From positions 1 to 28,098 of the IMG/VR virus record IMGVR_UViG_3300020467_000030: a DNA stretch of 28,098 bases. The stretch is one strand, 5' to 3'. The translations under genes were made by a program, and so were the position numbers. Below the pieces are notes generated by a model. The model saw only the letters and a program-made list of their open reading frames with translations. It made no database searches and was not told the origin of the DNA. The stretch comes from a virus. The stretch's first letter is position 1; the number at the start of each line of letters is the position of its first letter. Shown piece after piece: positions 9,001-15,897 of this stretch.

Positions 9001-11167
9001 AAAAGTAACCACAATAAAAACAGGTGGAAACCTTTCAGCTGGTGATGGTAAATTGATAGCAGTTGATAATACTAATGGTGTTGGTATCATAAGTGCAACA
9101 TATTCTAATCCAACAGTTACACTAAGACTCAAGACACCTGCTGGCGTTGGTTTTGGATCTGAGTCTCTACCCTTTGCTGTTGGTGATCAGGTATTTGTTG
9201 AGAATACAGGTGTTTCAACAGGTAATGGTTATAACTCACCAGACCATAATTACAAGTATTTTACACTTACAGGTGTAACCACTAATCCAGGTCAGGTAAA
9301 TCAGGCACTAATATCCTATGATGTAGATATCGATCCTGGTGAACACGACTTTGGAAACTATGGAACAGTAGCAAATAAGAAAAATATAGCACAATTTGAA
9401 CTTTCATTAATCGAAAGTGAATTTGTAAATAACGAAATTATTTACAATGATTCAAGTGAAGCAAGAGTTGTTTTAGGTGATGGAAAAACAAAGAATGTAT
9501 TGAGAGTTGATAGTGTTGTTGGTTTTAATACTGGGGACTCAATTACTGGTCAGATATCAAATGGTGGTGGTACCATAGAATCAATACAACAATACTCAGG
9601 TGATTTTGACACAGGGACACAACTTGAAAGATCATATGGATGGGAAAAAGATACTGGTAAATTGAATCAATTTGACCAGAGAGTACAGGACAGCGATTAT
9701 TATCAAAACTTTGCATACTCTCTCAAGAGTTTTGTTGGTATTAGTTCTTGGAGTGAACCAGTTGATTCATTGGCACACATAGGTGGATTCAAGAAACACT
9801 CAGATTTGATTATACCATCAACTCCAGTAGGTATAGGTACTACAAATACTATTTCAGTTGTAAGTAGTGCAGGTACCTCTGTTGTATTGATTGATAATGA
9901 TGCGAGATTGTATGAAAGGCATGATCATGACACAGGATATGAAATTCCAAATGATACAGAAACAATAAGTGATCAGATTGTGTTTAGACATAGTAGGTTT
10001 GGAGATTCATTACTATGCCAATCAAACAGGGTATTAGAAATTGATGATATTAGTCCTGATTTTTATAGTGATCCAGACAGAGTAAGAGAAGTTCAAATTG
10101 ACACATTTAGTATCAATTCTAATACAGCAATCAAGTATTATGCACAAGTAATATTAGATTCTGCTCTTGGAATTAATTTCAATGCGACTCAATACTGTGA
10201 ATTTGTTGTAACTCATGATAACACCAGAGTTTACATAAACCAATACTCAGATCTTGCTGACTCATTTGACATAGGTGAGTTCACTGCTACAATTTCAGGC
10301 ACTAATGTTACTGTATCATTTGTTCCATTCAATCCATCATTTACATATGATGTAACCTTCTATAAGGAGGGTATTCCAAATAGTGTCAGCACTGGAACAA
10401 CAGCTTATGCTCATATTGAAAAAACAGGAATATGTTCCGTATTCAATCCTTCAGGTTCACCATCAACAGTTGTATTTTTTGAAGTAGATACAACCAAATT
10501 TAGAAGTGGTGATGTTTTAGTTGTTCATAATGGAACTGATAAAAAAGAGATAGAAGAATATAGTTTCCTAACTGATGGCACAGATGTTGAATTTGTAGAT
10601 TTCAATAACGTTGCAACTGGAGCAACAATAGGAAGTTTCCAAATAGGAATGTCAGGAACTAAACTTCAATATAAGTATACTCCTCTAGCAGGTATAGGTG
10701 TGACAATCCAAGCGTTGTCAACACTTGTGGGTATAGCGACAACTGTTGCATCAGTTTCAAGTGACATAATGGAAATTCATATTGGTGATACTGAATTGAA
10801 TGCAACAAAGGTTGAGATTGGTGCTGCTTCTAGTCCGACTGAGAAAGCGATTGCAACCAAATCATTTAGTAATTACACATCAATGAGATATCTTGTAGAG
10901 ATTGAAAATGTTACTGACTCTACTCGATCCGTATTCAAAATAGCTGCTAACTCATTTGGTGGTAACGCTAACTTCAACAAGTATGGTAATCTTTCAACTG
11001 CTACAAATGAGAAACGTGACATTCGTAATACAAATATAATTTTATCTGGTGGAAATGTGATCATGGAATTTTTACCATTACCAAATAAATCCTACATTAC
11101 AAGAACATATGAAATCAGAGTTGATAAACCTGATAATGTTCCAACTGACACACTTATAGAACTCTAA
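3008..11167 (+). CDS. 7: Giant gp7-like baseplate wedge protein with YHYH domain
   Basis: At 2719 aa this is the largest gene here, between gp6 and gp8-side genes as T4 gene 7 is. T4 gp7 has 1032 aa. Only the N-terminal ~250 residues look like T4 gp7, and they match its C-terminal end: IPESIASENPNFANFLEQYY and, at 198-213, DFYKSKGTDESFKILF (T4 has DFYSTKGIEASYKFLF). The rest is beta-rich and repetitive. There are two GFP...Y-T-G modules (about 88-126 and 318-350), several H-x-F-x-x-G-E modules (about 450-1690) and many G-x-G-Y turns (about 690-1960). A YHYH-type domain spans about 1150-1290, with GYAYDGHPIYGPY (1174-1186), LDEHNGRF (1236-1243) and FPYVIG. Three similar beta domains end the protein (about 2366-2456, 2465-2570, 2617-2711). 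It probably supplies the wedge core plus large peripheral arms. The gp7 name rests on the N-terminal match and gene order. Confidence 0.82.
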   Translation: MIETSINKVKIHEVVQGQIPESIASENPNFANFLEQYYISQEFQGGTVDIADNLVEYKNLNFLNSENLTGFTSLTSAVNFVDKTIFVESTEGFPSSYGLLQIDGEIITYTGIGTTSFTGCVRGFSGIENINKVNEPESLTFTVSGISTHANESRVNNLSNKFLGEFLKKLKKQVLPGFAERRLNERLDQPNFIRQSTDFYKSKGTDESFKILFGGLYGEAVEMVQPSKFMMRPSDADWVVADVLLCDVISGNPLKIEGETLTQGGASGSIYKIEKSFIDGRNYFQIGISKGTQVGSFSQTNKTFVTKSVGVNTTIVNVDSTIGFPDSGFITVDSTVLAYTGKNYTQFVGVDTNSSVVSIGSTITSGVNAISYEDGDLSNEVRLNILGVISKFNGTARTQQTGSSINVNTLGIEQTDKRWTTWIANTATKYQINTIRQISPNNYSVLLKSNHALYKGDTVDIIDLDDKVIQGNITGTPLKDTIRINAPNLDVTQTYFIRRQLKTDGDDVVDVQNSYSNGLEVFVASNSLPHWSKSPKKRIRTFTTAGISTNTTQFTVNDHNYNDGELVVYTASSTKLSNLDQGQAYYVKKIDGNTLALAYTPENVRRGEFITSIDGSDLAGITTHFLTPQAVFNSEIGGQRMLRKFPVPEYSTSKEKTSQGGVGLFANGVEIYSYKSTDKVYFGLLKSVDVLNTGGGYDVINRPSLSVTQSGHTGIGAAVVSQVSGELTDVLVDTEGVDYQENPNVVITGGNHDGAILKPKMKLTPQVVEFDSTSTGGVVDTSLDKFVFKSPHGFKDGQEVIYNANESDPIGIGTTPGKLIDKSTYFVINNSLQEIQLSDNQNDALQGIGAIPISGSGGGVQSFVSVEQRLKVDQILVQKNATFRNRKVTAQSVGINTYTDVITIPNHGFNSGEIVKYTREFGAIGGLTNEKEYFIVKITDNSFRVSISTSLTDYVNLTSTGNGDQIFQDPPIAITIDGRQGITTANATATPVIRGSIDAVHVSRNGSEYGSTVVNDNFKPNIDTLSGKNSFLQSFVVDGKVDQIIIKLGGENFFSTPDIIIDGDGVGAKAKAVVSGGKIISIEMVQKGSGYTQQKTTVSAKTPGSGAIYSANLTNWTVNQVSRFAKTGDMSQDDGFYETAKDTDLGNPYVNYFVPRNLRTFFGDEGVEHSPILGYAYDGHPIYGPYAFKNTNGTGALAYLQSSYKAVQRTDGPPTTQYPLGFFIEDYVYVQGLGDLDEHNGRFAVTPDYPNGIYAYYTTVEKSINGNTNSPFFSVREPQFPYVIGDSYNSKYETFNNDLSSNQDLDPTSFNLVRNTNPHKTRTYEFISNSNKNTRQTSKIVSVTSGAVDDINIVRSGEDYNVGDKLIFDNTDTKGFGAIGQVTEIVGPDLDNTDTLVSEITTRSGVKFTSDGTKATGIWTGAHGLPNNSFVKISGASNTFDGRHRISIKEVSSGLGTAMLPIGLTTSVRLEDDVSKFKINDIIKIEAEEFKISAVNRLLNQLDLIRAQNGTTAVAHTFGTSIVRLEREFTFTPKTNELVEGEVVQYFRDGDVGAGRTFGVGITSSVTTQNFGTIDIPTRTIFLPRHPFRDGEKVRYSPGAGASITYQTDAMKRVSASFKRPLPPDVFLKVIDRNKVGIVTTLAGISSDLQQVMFEDATGIGNTHSFVSQRSNITGDLQIVDVTVKTKDVHTLRPNDVIDISVVSAATSSVVATYSDNTRFVSIGSSINPPINVTEGDRLEFDLSDTSLSEVNLDFFLDQTFEKQFVGSGKSAIEITDFGVPGNALAKKTVHFNQQVPKTLYYKFSSIDTAKIIEIDKDVFDYGKIIVSQSKFNTRVGITTIGPRTFKYNIFDVPEREKYTTSSDINYTTNSKNITGPVGKILLTSGGISYKDLPRVSIASTTGSSADLKASGANIGAIDKVNIVDFGFDYPSDRTLKPQAAMPQVLFLKDNFAVDQVAITSTGNNYLVAPNLVLFNSKTNTVNVKAQFVAELTGTSVGKVTTIKTGGNLSAGDGKLIAVDNTNGVGIISATYSNPTVTLRLKTPAGVGFGSESLPFAVGDQVFVENTGVSTGNGYNSPDHNYKYFTLTGVTTNPGQVNQALISYDVDIDPGEHDFGNYGTVANKKNIAQFELSLIESEFVNNEIIYNDSSEARVVLGDGKTKNVLRVDSVVGFNTGDSITGQISNGGGTIESIQQYSGDFDTGTQLERSYGWEKDTGKLNQFDQRVQDSDYYQNFAYSLKSFVGISSWSEPVDSLAHIGGFKKHSDLIIPSTPVGIGTTNTISVVSSAGTSVVLIDNDARLYERHDHDTGYEIPNDTETISDQIVFRHSRFGDSLLCQSNRVLEIDDISPDFYSDPDRVREVQIDTFSINSNTAIKYYAQVILDSALGINFNATQYCEFVVTHDNTRVYINQYSDLADSFDIGEFTATISGTNVTVSFVPFNPSFTYDVTFYKEGIPNSVSTGTTAYAHIEKTGICSVFNPSGSPSTVVFFEVDTTKFRSGDVLVVHNGTDKKEIEEYSFLTDGTDVEFVDFNNVATGATIGSFQIGMSGTKLQYKYTPLAGIGVTIQALSTLVGIATTVASVSSDIMEIHIGDTELNATKVEIGAASSPTEKAIATKSFSNYTSMRYLVEIENVTDSTRSVFKIAANSFGGNANFNKYGNLSTATNEKRDIRNTNIILSGGNVIMEFLPLPNKSYITRTYEIRVDKPDNVPTDTLIEL

Positions 11168-11175
11168 ATATCCTT

Positions 11176-14100
11176 ATGTCATTTACGTTATCATCGGTAA
11201 ATAAACAGTTCAACTCTGAGTCAGAAAGTTTTCAACAAACGTTCAAACTGACTCATAGAACAGCGTCGATTTTTAAAAAAGAATTTGATGGTGCAAGCAC
11301 TTCTGCGGTGATTACGTCTTCTAATACCTTTGTGATCCCAAATCATTTTTTTGTAACTGGTGAAGAGTTGACATATGATGCGACTAATGGTGAAGCTATT
11401 GGAATTCAACATGGAGTGAATGGTGTTGGTGCTGCAACAACTATCCCAATAACAGTTTTTGCAATCAAGAAGAGTGAGAATGAATTGCAAATAGCATCAT
11501 CACAAGCAAACGCAAAAGCAGGTAGTGAAATTGGAATTACTACAGTAGGAGTCGGTGCAACTCATTCCTTCAGTGTGCAGAAAAAACTCACAAAGGCAAT
11601 TATATCATTAGATAATATGATCCAGTCTCCACTTTACACAAGAGTGGGTGCTGCGACAACAGTAATTCAAGTACAAAATAGAGAAGCGATTGTAGGTGAC
11701 GCTTCGTTCTTGAAATCTTATGATATTATACAAATAAATGATGAGATACTAAGAATACAAGTTGTAGGATTCAATGGTATTGCAAATAATCTATTAGTTG
11801 ATCGTGCATGGATGGGCACGGAAAAAGGTGTACATGCAGCAAATGATGCGGTGCAATTAAAACTTGGTGATTATAATATTATTGGAGATAAAATAACATT
11901 CAAAGATGTACCCTTTGGTGGTAATAGACAATCTGTGGGTGTGTCTTCAGAAAATTTCAATTTGGTTGATAGCACTTTTTTCGCCCTTTCAGAGATACTT
12001 CCAACTGGAACAAAAGTGAAGATAAGATCACTAAACCCACCATCACCACTTACTGCAAATAAAGATTTCTTCATAATTCAAAACGCACCTAACACATTCA
12101 AATTTGCAGAAACAAAGAGTGAGGCACTTGTCGGTATTGCTCTTACAATTACAAATCCAGGTATTGGAACTCATCAGTTGATATTATCTGACAATCCACC
12201 AGGTTCTTCATTTCAAGGTAGGGCATTTATAAGATCAGACTATTCAGGTAATGTTGTATTTGATGATATATCAGAACAATTCACAGGTATTGGAAAAACA
12301 TTCACCATGAAAACTGGTGGATCAAACACAATTGGTGTTACAAGTGATTTTGGTGCTATATTAGTCAATAATATATTCCAAAAACCAGAAACTGATTATG
12401 AGTTCATAAGTAGTCCAAGTCCTGGCATTACATCTATAAGGTTTACTGGTAATGCTAATCAAGATTTTGTTTCAGAAACATACAGTATTAGTGATGTAAA
12501 CGCAAATAAATTACCAAGAAAGGGTATAATAGTATCAATTGGAAATACACAAGGATTTGGATATCAATTCCAAAAAGCAGGTCTGGGTACAGCAGTGGTG
12601 TCAGGATTTGGCACGGTTACAGTGTCTATGGCATTTACGGGTACAGGATATATTAACGGACCGTCAACGTATCAAGTAAGAGTAAGAGGAGGCAACCCAA
12701 CAACAGGTGCTGCTGGTACATTTACTGTGAGAGCAGGTCACATAGAAAATATATTCATGAATACACCAGGTGTAGGATATACATTTACAGATGTGCCTGT
12801 GCTTGAATTTGATAATTCTGTTCCATATGATGATTTAAAATTAGTAAGTCAGGGTACTGGTATAGGTGCATCAGTGTCCGCTTCTGTTGGAGTAGGATTG
12901 AGTATAAGAAGTCTGACATTGAATACTTTAGGATATGGGTATACTACGGGAGAACAATTAAGTATTGTTGGGATACCAACGGATGTAGGAATAGGAACTG
13001 ATTTTGAAAATGCCACTGTCACTGTAAGTGAAGTTCAAGATGATGAGTTTGCTGGATGGGTATTTGGTAAATTACAAATTCTTGATGATTTTTCAAATCA
13101 ATTCAACGATAAGAAACGTATATTTACAATTACAGAAAATGAGGCACCAATAAGCATTGAAGCAGACACAGGAAGTTTAATTGACTTGGATCAGGTATTA
13201 CTTATATTCATTGATGATGTCTTACAAAAACCTGGCGAATCATATACATTCAACGGTGGAACACAAATTGAATTTACAGAGGCACCAAGATCAGGATCAA
13301 GTTTACAAATTTTATTCTATCGTGGCACTGACGCTGACATATCCACTCTTTCTGCTATTGCTGAAATAAAGGTTGGTGATGGTGTGAGAATACTTACTCA
13401 TCCATCTAACCCTTCATTCCTAAGTCAAGATCAAAGAATTGTTAGTGACATCATAGCGAGAGATACTTTACGAACTAACGTATATAAAGGTCAAGGTATA
13501 ACAAACGCCAATGGATCTACAATAAGACCTATAGTTTGGAGCAAGCAGCAAGATGATAGAGTTATTGATGGTCGTGTGATATCCAAAGCTAGAGATGTTT
13601 ATGCAGGTAGAATATTCCCTACAACGAGAGTTATAAGGAGTGTTGCTTCAAATCATACTTCAGTTTATACAATTGGTGGAAGTCTAGCATTCAGAAAAAC
13701 AGAGGAAACTGATAGTAAAGACTTTAATGTAAGACTGATTGATGGTGAAAAAAATATTGGTTTTGGCACCACAGGATATACCATGCCTGTAAAAGATTTT
13801 GTAGGAGTCAATGTCAATGGAGATGAGGGTCATGTAGTTGGTATTGGTGTAACAGCACAAGCGATTTCATTTGATTTCTTTATTCCTCAAAACTCTCCAC
13901 TGAGAGAATCTGAGTTTGGTGGTGTTACAAAAACAGGTATTAGCACAGGTGATTACTTTGTGATAAGTAGATCAAATGTTGGTGCTGTTGGTGGGGGAGT
14001 GACATCTTTATCTCAAACACGAGCATCAACAGTAGGTATTGGTAATTCATTTGTCGATGGTGTATATCAAGCAAGTCATCATGAACCTGTTGCAGGTACA

Positions 14101-14322
14101 GGTGAGATAATTCGTGTATTTACGAATGTTGCCACAAATCATCAACTGAATTTCACTGGTCTTGGTGCTTCTGTCTACGGAGAGTATAGTTGGGCGAAGT
14201 TTACCACAGGCACAATAGGAACATCATTTACTGTCAATACAAGTGAGGGATTGACTGGTATATCCACAGCACCAACGCTTCAAAGGACAAATAAACTAAA
14301 ACTTGATTATACCCCCACATAA
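11176..14322 (+). CDS. Beta-rich virion protein between gp7 and gp8, family unknown (1048 aa)
   Basis: I do not recognise a T4 counterpart; T4 has no gene between 7 and 8. The protein is built of the same modules as its neighbours: an H-x-F-x-x-G-E module near residues 50-135 (IPNHFFVTGEELTYD), a second near 269-330, a membrane-free beta module with YDIIQINDEILRIQVVGFNG near 185-205 followed by DRAWMGT, and G-x-G-Y turns near 487, 531 and 585. Two fibre-type motifs are present: ILVNNIFQKPETDYEF near 393 and LIFIDDVLQKPGESYTF near 677. The pattern 'short name-like N-x-x-x-x-x-G-x-x-Y' is common in phage tail-fibre and adaptor proteins. No signal peptide or catalytic motif is visible. It starts 8 bases after the gp7 stop. 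A role as peripheral baseplate or fibre-adaptor protein is inferred from position and module content. Confidence 0.7.
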   Translation: MSFTLSSVNKQFNSESESFQQTFKLTHRTASIFKKEFDGASTSAVITSSNTFVIPNHFFVTGEELTYDATNGEAIGIQHGVNGVGAATTIPITVFAIKKSENELQIASSQANAKAGSEIGITTVGVGATHSFSVQKKLTKAIISLDNMIQSPLYTRVGAATTVIQVQNREAIVGDASFLKSYDIIQINDEILRIQVVGFNGIANNLLVDRAWMGTEKGVHAANDAVQLKLGDYNIIGDKITFKDVPFGGNRQSVGVSSENFNLVDSTFFALSEILPTGTKVKIRSLNPPSPLTANKDFFIIQNAPNTFKFAETKSEALVGIALTITNPGIGTHQLILSDNPPGSSFQGRAFIRSDYSGNVVFDDISEQFTGIGKTFTMKTGGSNTIGVTSDFGAILVNNIFQKPETDYEFISSPSPGITSIRFTGNANQDFVSETYSISDVNANKLPRKGIIVSIGNTQGFGYQFQKAGLGTAVVSGFGTVTVSMAFTGTGYINGPSTYQVRVRGGNPTTGAAGTFTVRAGHIENIFMNTPGVGYTFTDVPVLEFDNSVPYDDLKLVSQGTGIGASVSASVGVGLSIRSLTLNTLGYGYTTGEQLSIVGIPTDVGIGTDFENATVTVSEVQDDEFAGWVFGKLQILDDFSNQFNDKKRIFTITENEAPISIEADTGSLIDLDQVLLIFIDDVLQKPGESYTFNGGTQIEFTEAPRSGSSLQILFYRGTDADISTLSAIAEIKVGDGVRILTHPSNPSFLSQDQRIVSDIIARDTLRTNVYKGQGITNANGSTIRPIVWSKQQDDRVIDGRVISKARDVYAGRIFPTTRVIRSVASNHTSVYTIGGSLAFRKTEETDSKDFNVRLIDGEKNIGFGTTGYTMPVKDFVGVNVNGDEGHVVGIGVTAQAISFDFFIPQNSPLRESEFGGVTKTGISTGDYFVISRSNVGAVGGGVTSLSQTRASTVGIGNSFVDGVYQASHHEPVAGTGEIIRVFTNVATNHQLNFTGLGASVYGEYSWAKFTTGTIGTSFTVNTSEGLTGISTAPTLQRTNKLKLDYTPT

Positions 14323-14325
14323 ATA
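14319..14325 (+). promoter_or_regulatory. Putative late-promoter box before gp8
   Basis: ATAAATA overlaps the TAA stop of the 1048-aa gene and lies 25 bases before the gp8 ATG (14351). It agrees with the T4-type late box in sequence and spacing. The surrounding 28-base gap is AT-rich, so a chance match is possible. Confidence 0.4.
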
Positions 14326-14350
14326 AACATAACAAAAGTCTCAAAGTATA

Positions 14351-15895
14351 ATGCCAGCGATCATTACTGATCAGATAAGAGTCTTGAATGCGTCAAACTT
14401 TGTAAGCGGAATAGGAAACGCAAGCAATAGTTATTACGTTTTTATTGGTTTACCAAATGCTGATGAGAAGGCATCGGATTGGAATACAAACACTCCATCT
14501 CCGATTGATAACTTCGATCAACATGACGACATTTATGACACTCTAATATCTGCAAAAAAAATAAACTCATCCGATGTTCTTAGAGTAGTTCCAAAGATAA
14601 CTTGGTCATCAGGTACGATATTTGAAATGTATCGACATGACTATAGCATCAACAAATTGACACCTCAGACAAGTGCGTCTAATTTGTATAACTCTAATTA
14701 CTATGTGATGAACAAGGATTTCAGAGTTTATATTTGTATATCAAATGGTGCAGCTCCATCAAATAGTGGTAAAGGAATCGTATCGTTGGACGAACCAATT
14801 CACACTGATTTAGAACCAAGATTAGAGAGTGATGGATATGTATGGAAGTATTTGTATACCATTAAACCAAGTGATATTGTAAAATTTGATAGTGCTGATT
14901 TTATACCTCTACCATCTGATTGGACAACAAACACTGATGTGGATGATGTAAGAAACAACGCTGTTGATGGTAAGATAGAGACTGTAATTATTGAAGATAC
15001 TGGTAGTGCGTCGTATCAATTTGCTGGCACTAAAAATAATGTTCCTATAAAAGGTGATGGATCAGGTGCCCTTGCTTCTGTTACGTTCATTGATGGTAAA
15101 CCATCATCAGTGCAGGTAACCAATGGAGGTTCGGGTTATTCATTTGCGACTCTTGATTTAGACTCTGTTGTAACTGGTGCAGGTGCGTCATTCTCAGTTA
15201 TTATACCCCCACCTGGCGGACATGGTGCTGATGTTTACAGAGAACTTGGATCAAATAAAGTATTGATTTATTCAAGAATTGAAAATGCTGACATTACAAA
15301 CCCAGATTTTCCAACAGGAAACCAATTTGCAAGAATAGGTATTGTAAAAGATCCAGAGGTATATAATTCACCTGGCACATTACTTTCTAGTCCATCTGCT
15401 TCTGGTCTTTTTGGATTGAGATTAGCAGGTGCTGCAACTACTACAATATCAGTACAAGTTGATGGTCAGATCACACAAACAGTTAGTGCTGGTACTACAG
15501 CGATTGGTAAAATTGTAGGATATGATCAAATAACCAAGACATTACAGTATTGGCAAGATAGATCACTTGCTACCATAGGAGCTGGATCGTCAGTCCCTCG
15601 CTTCGGTTTCACGCTAAATAGGTTCACGTCAACACCTGGTACTGGTGGTAACACAAATATTGTTATTGAAACCACAGGAGGCACAACTGAAACTCTCTCA
15701 ATCGAGACTGCGTTTACAGGTGTATCAACCGACGTGAATAACAAAAAATATTACTTTGGTCAATCTTATACAAATGGACTTGCTAACCCTGAGATCAAAA
15801 AATATTCTGGAGATATTGTTTACATAGACAATAGACCAGAAGTAACAAGAGCAACAAATCAACGTGAAGATATTAAAATCATCTTAGAATTCTAA
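14351..15895 (+). CDS. 8: Baseplate wedge protein gp8, enlarged
   Basis: gp8 is a wedge subunit that dimerises and binds gp7 and gp10 in T4. The match to T4 gp8 is clear at several points. NFVSGIGNASNSYYVFIG (16-33) follows T4 NFYNSIG...IFITFG. DGYVWKYLYTI (161-171) matches DGYVWEYLFEI. NPDFPTGNQFARIGIV (317-332) matches the T4 segment FPEAALPGNKGFRQISII. The C-terminus KYSGDIVYIDNRPEVTRATN...IILEF (484-514) matches HSGEMIYMENRPPIIMAMD...ILFTF. Length is 514 aa against 334 in T4. The surplus falls in two places: between 171 and 310 (including a G-S-G-Y module, residues 230-290) and between 332 and 483. Both additions are Gly/Thr-rich beta sequence like that of neighbouring genes. The gene is intact, and its stop is two bases before the next ATG. 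Confidence 0.92.
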   Translation: MPAIITDQIRVLNASNFVSGIGNASNSYYVFIGLPNADEKASDWNTNTPSPIDNFDQHDDIYDTLISAKKINSSDVLRVVPKITWSSGTIFEMYRHDYSINKLTPQTSASNLYNSNYYVMNKDFRVYICISNGAAPSNSGKGIVSLDEPIHTDLEPRLESDGYVWKYLYTIKPSDIVKFDSADFIPLPSDWTTNTDVDDVRNNAVDGKIETVIIEDTGSASYQFAGTKNNVPIKGDGSGALASVTFIDGKPSSVQVTNGGSGYSFATLDLDSVVTGAGASFSVIIPPPGGHGADVYRELGSNKVLIYSRIENADITNPDFPTGNQFARIGIVKDPEVYNSPGTLLSSPSASGLFGLRLAGAATTTISVQVDGQITQTVSAGTTAIGKIVGYDQITKTLQYWQDRSLATIGAGSSVPRFGFTLNRFTSTPGTGGNTNIVIETTGGTTETLSIETAFTGVSTDVNNKKYYFGQSYTNGLANPEIKKYSGDIVYIDNRPEVTRATNQREDIKIILEF

Positions 15896-15897
15896 CG

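Noticed and set aside
11164-11170. CTAAATA on the stop codon of the gp7-like gene as a late promoter
   Set aside because: It ends only five bases before the next ATG (11176), which would leave no leader; the match may be due to the stop codon and AT-rich sequence.
11176-14322. Calling the 1048-aa protein gp7 because its length is close to T4 gp7 (1032 aa)
   Set aside because: It has no resemblance to T4 gp7, whereas the 2719-aa protein carries the T4 gp7 C-terminal segment at its N-terminus and follows gp6 directly.
15614-15620. CTAAATA within gp8 as a promoter
   Set aside because: It lies in the middle of a coding region with no gene start nearby; it shows that the heptamer occurs by chance in this AT-rich DNA.
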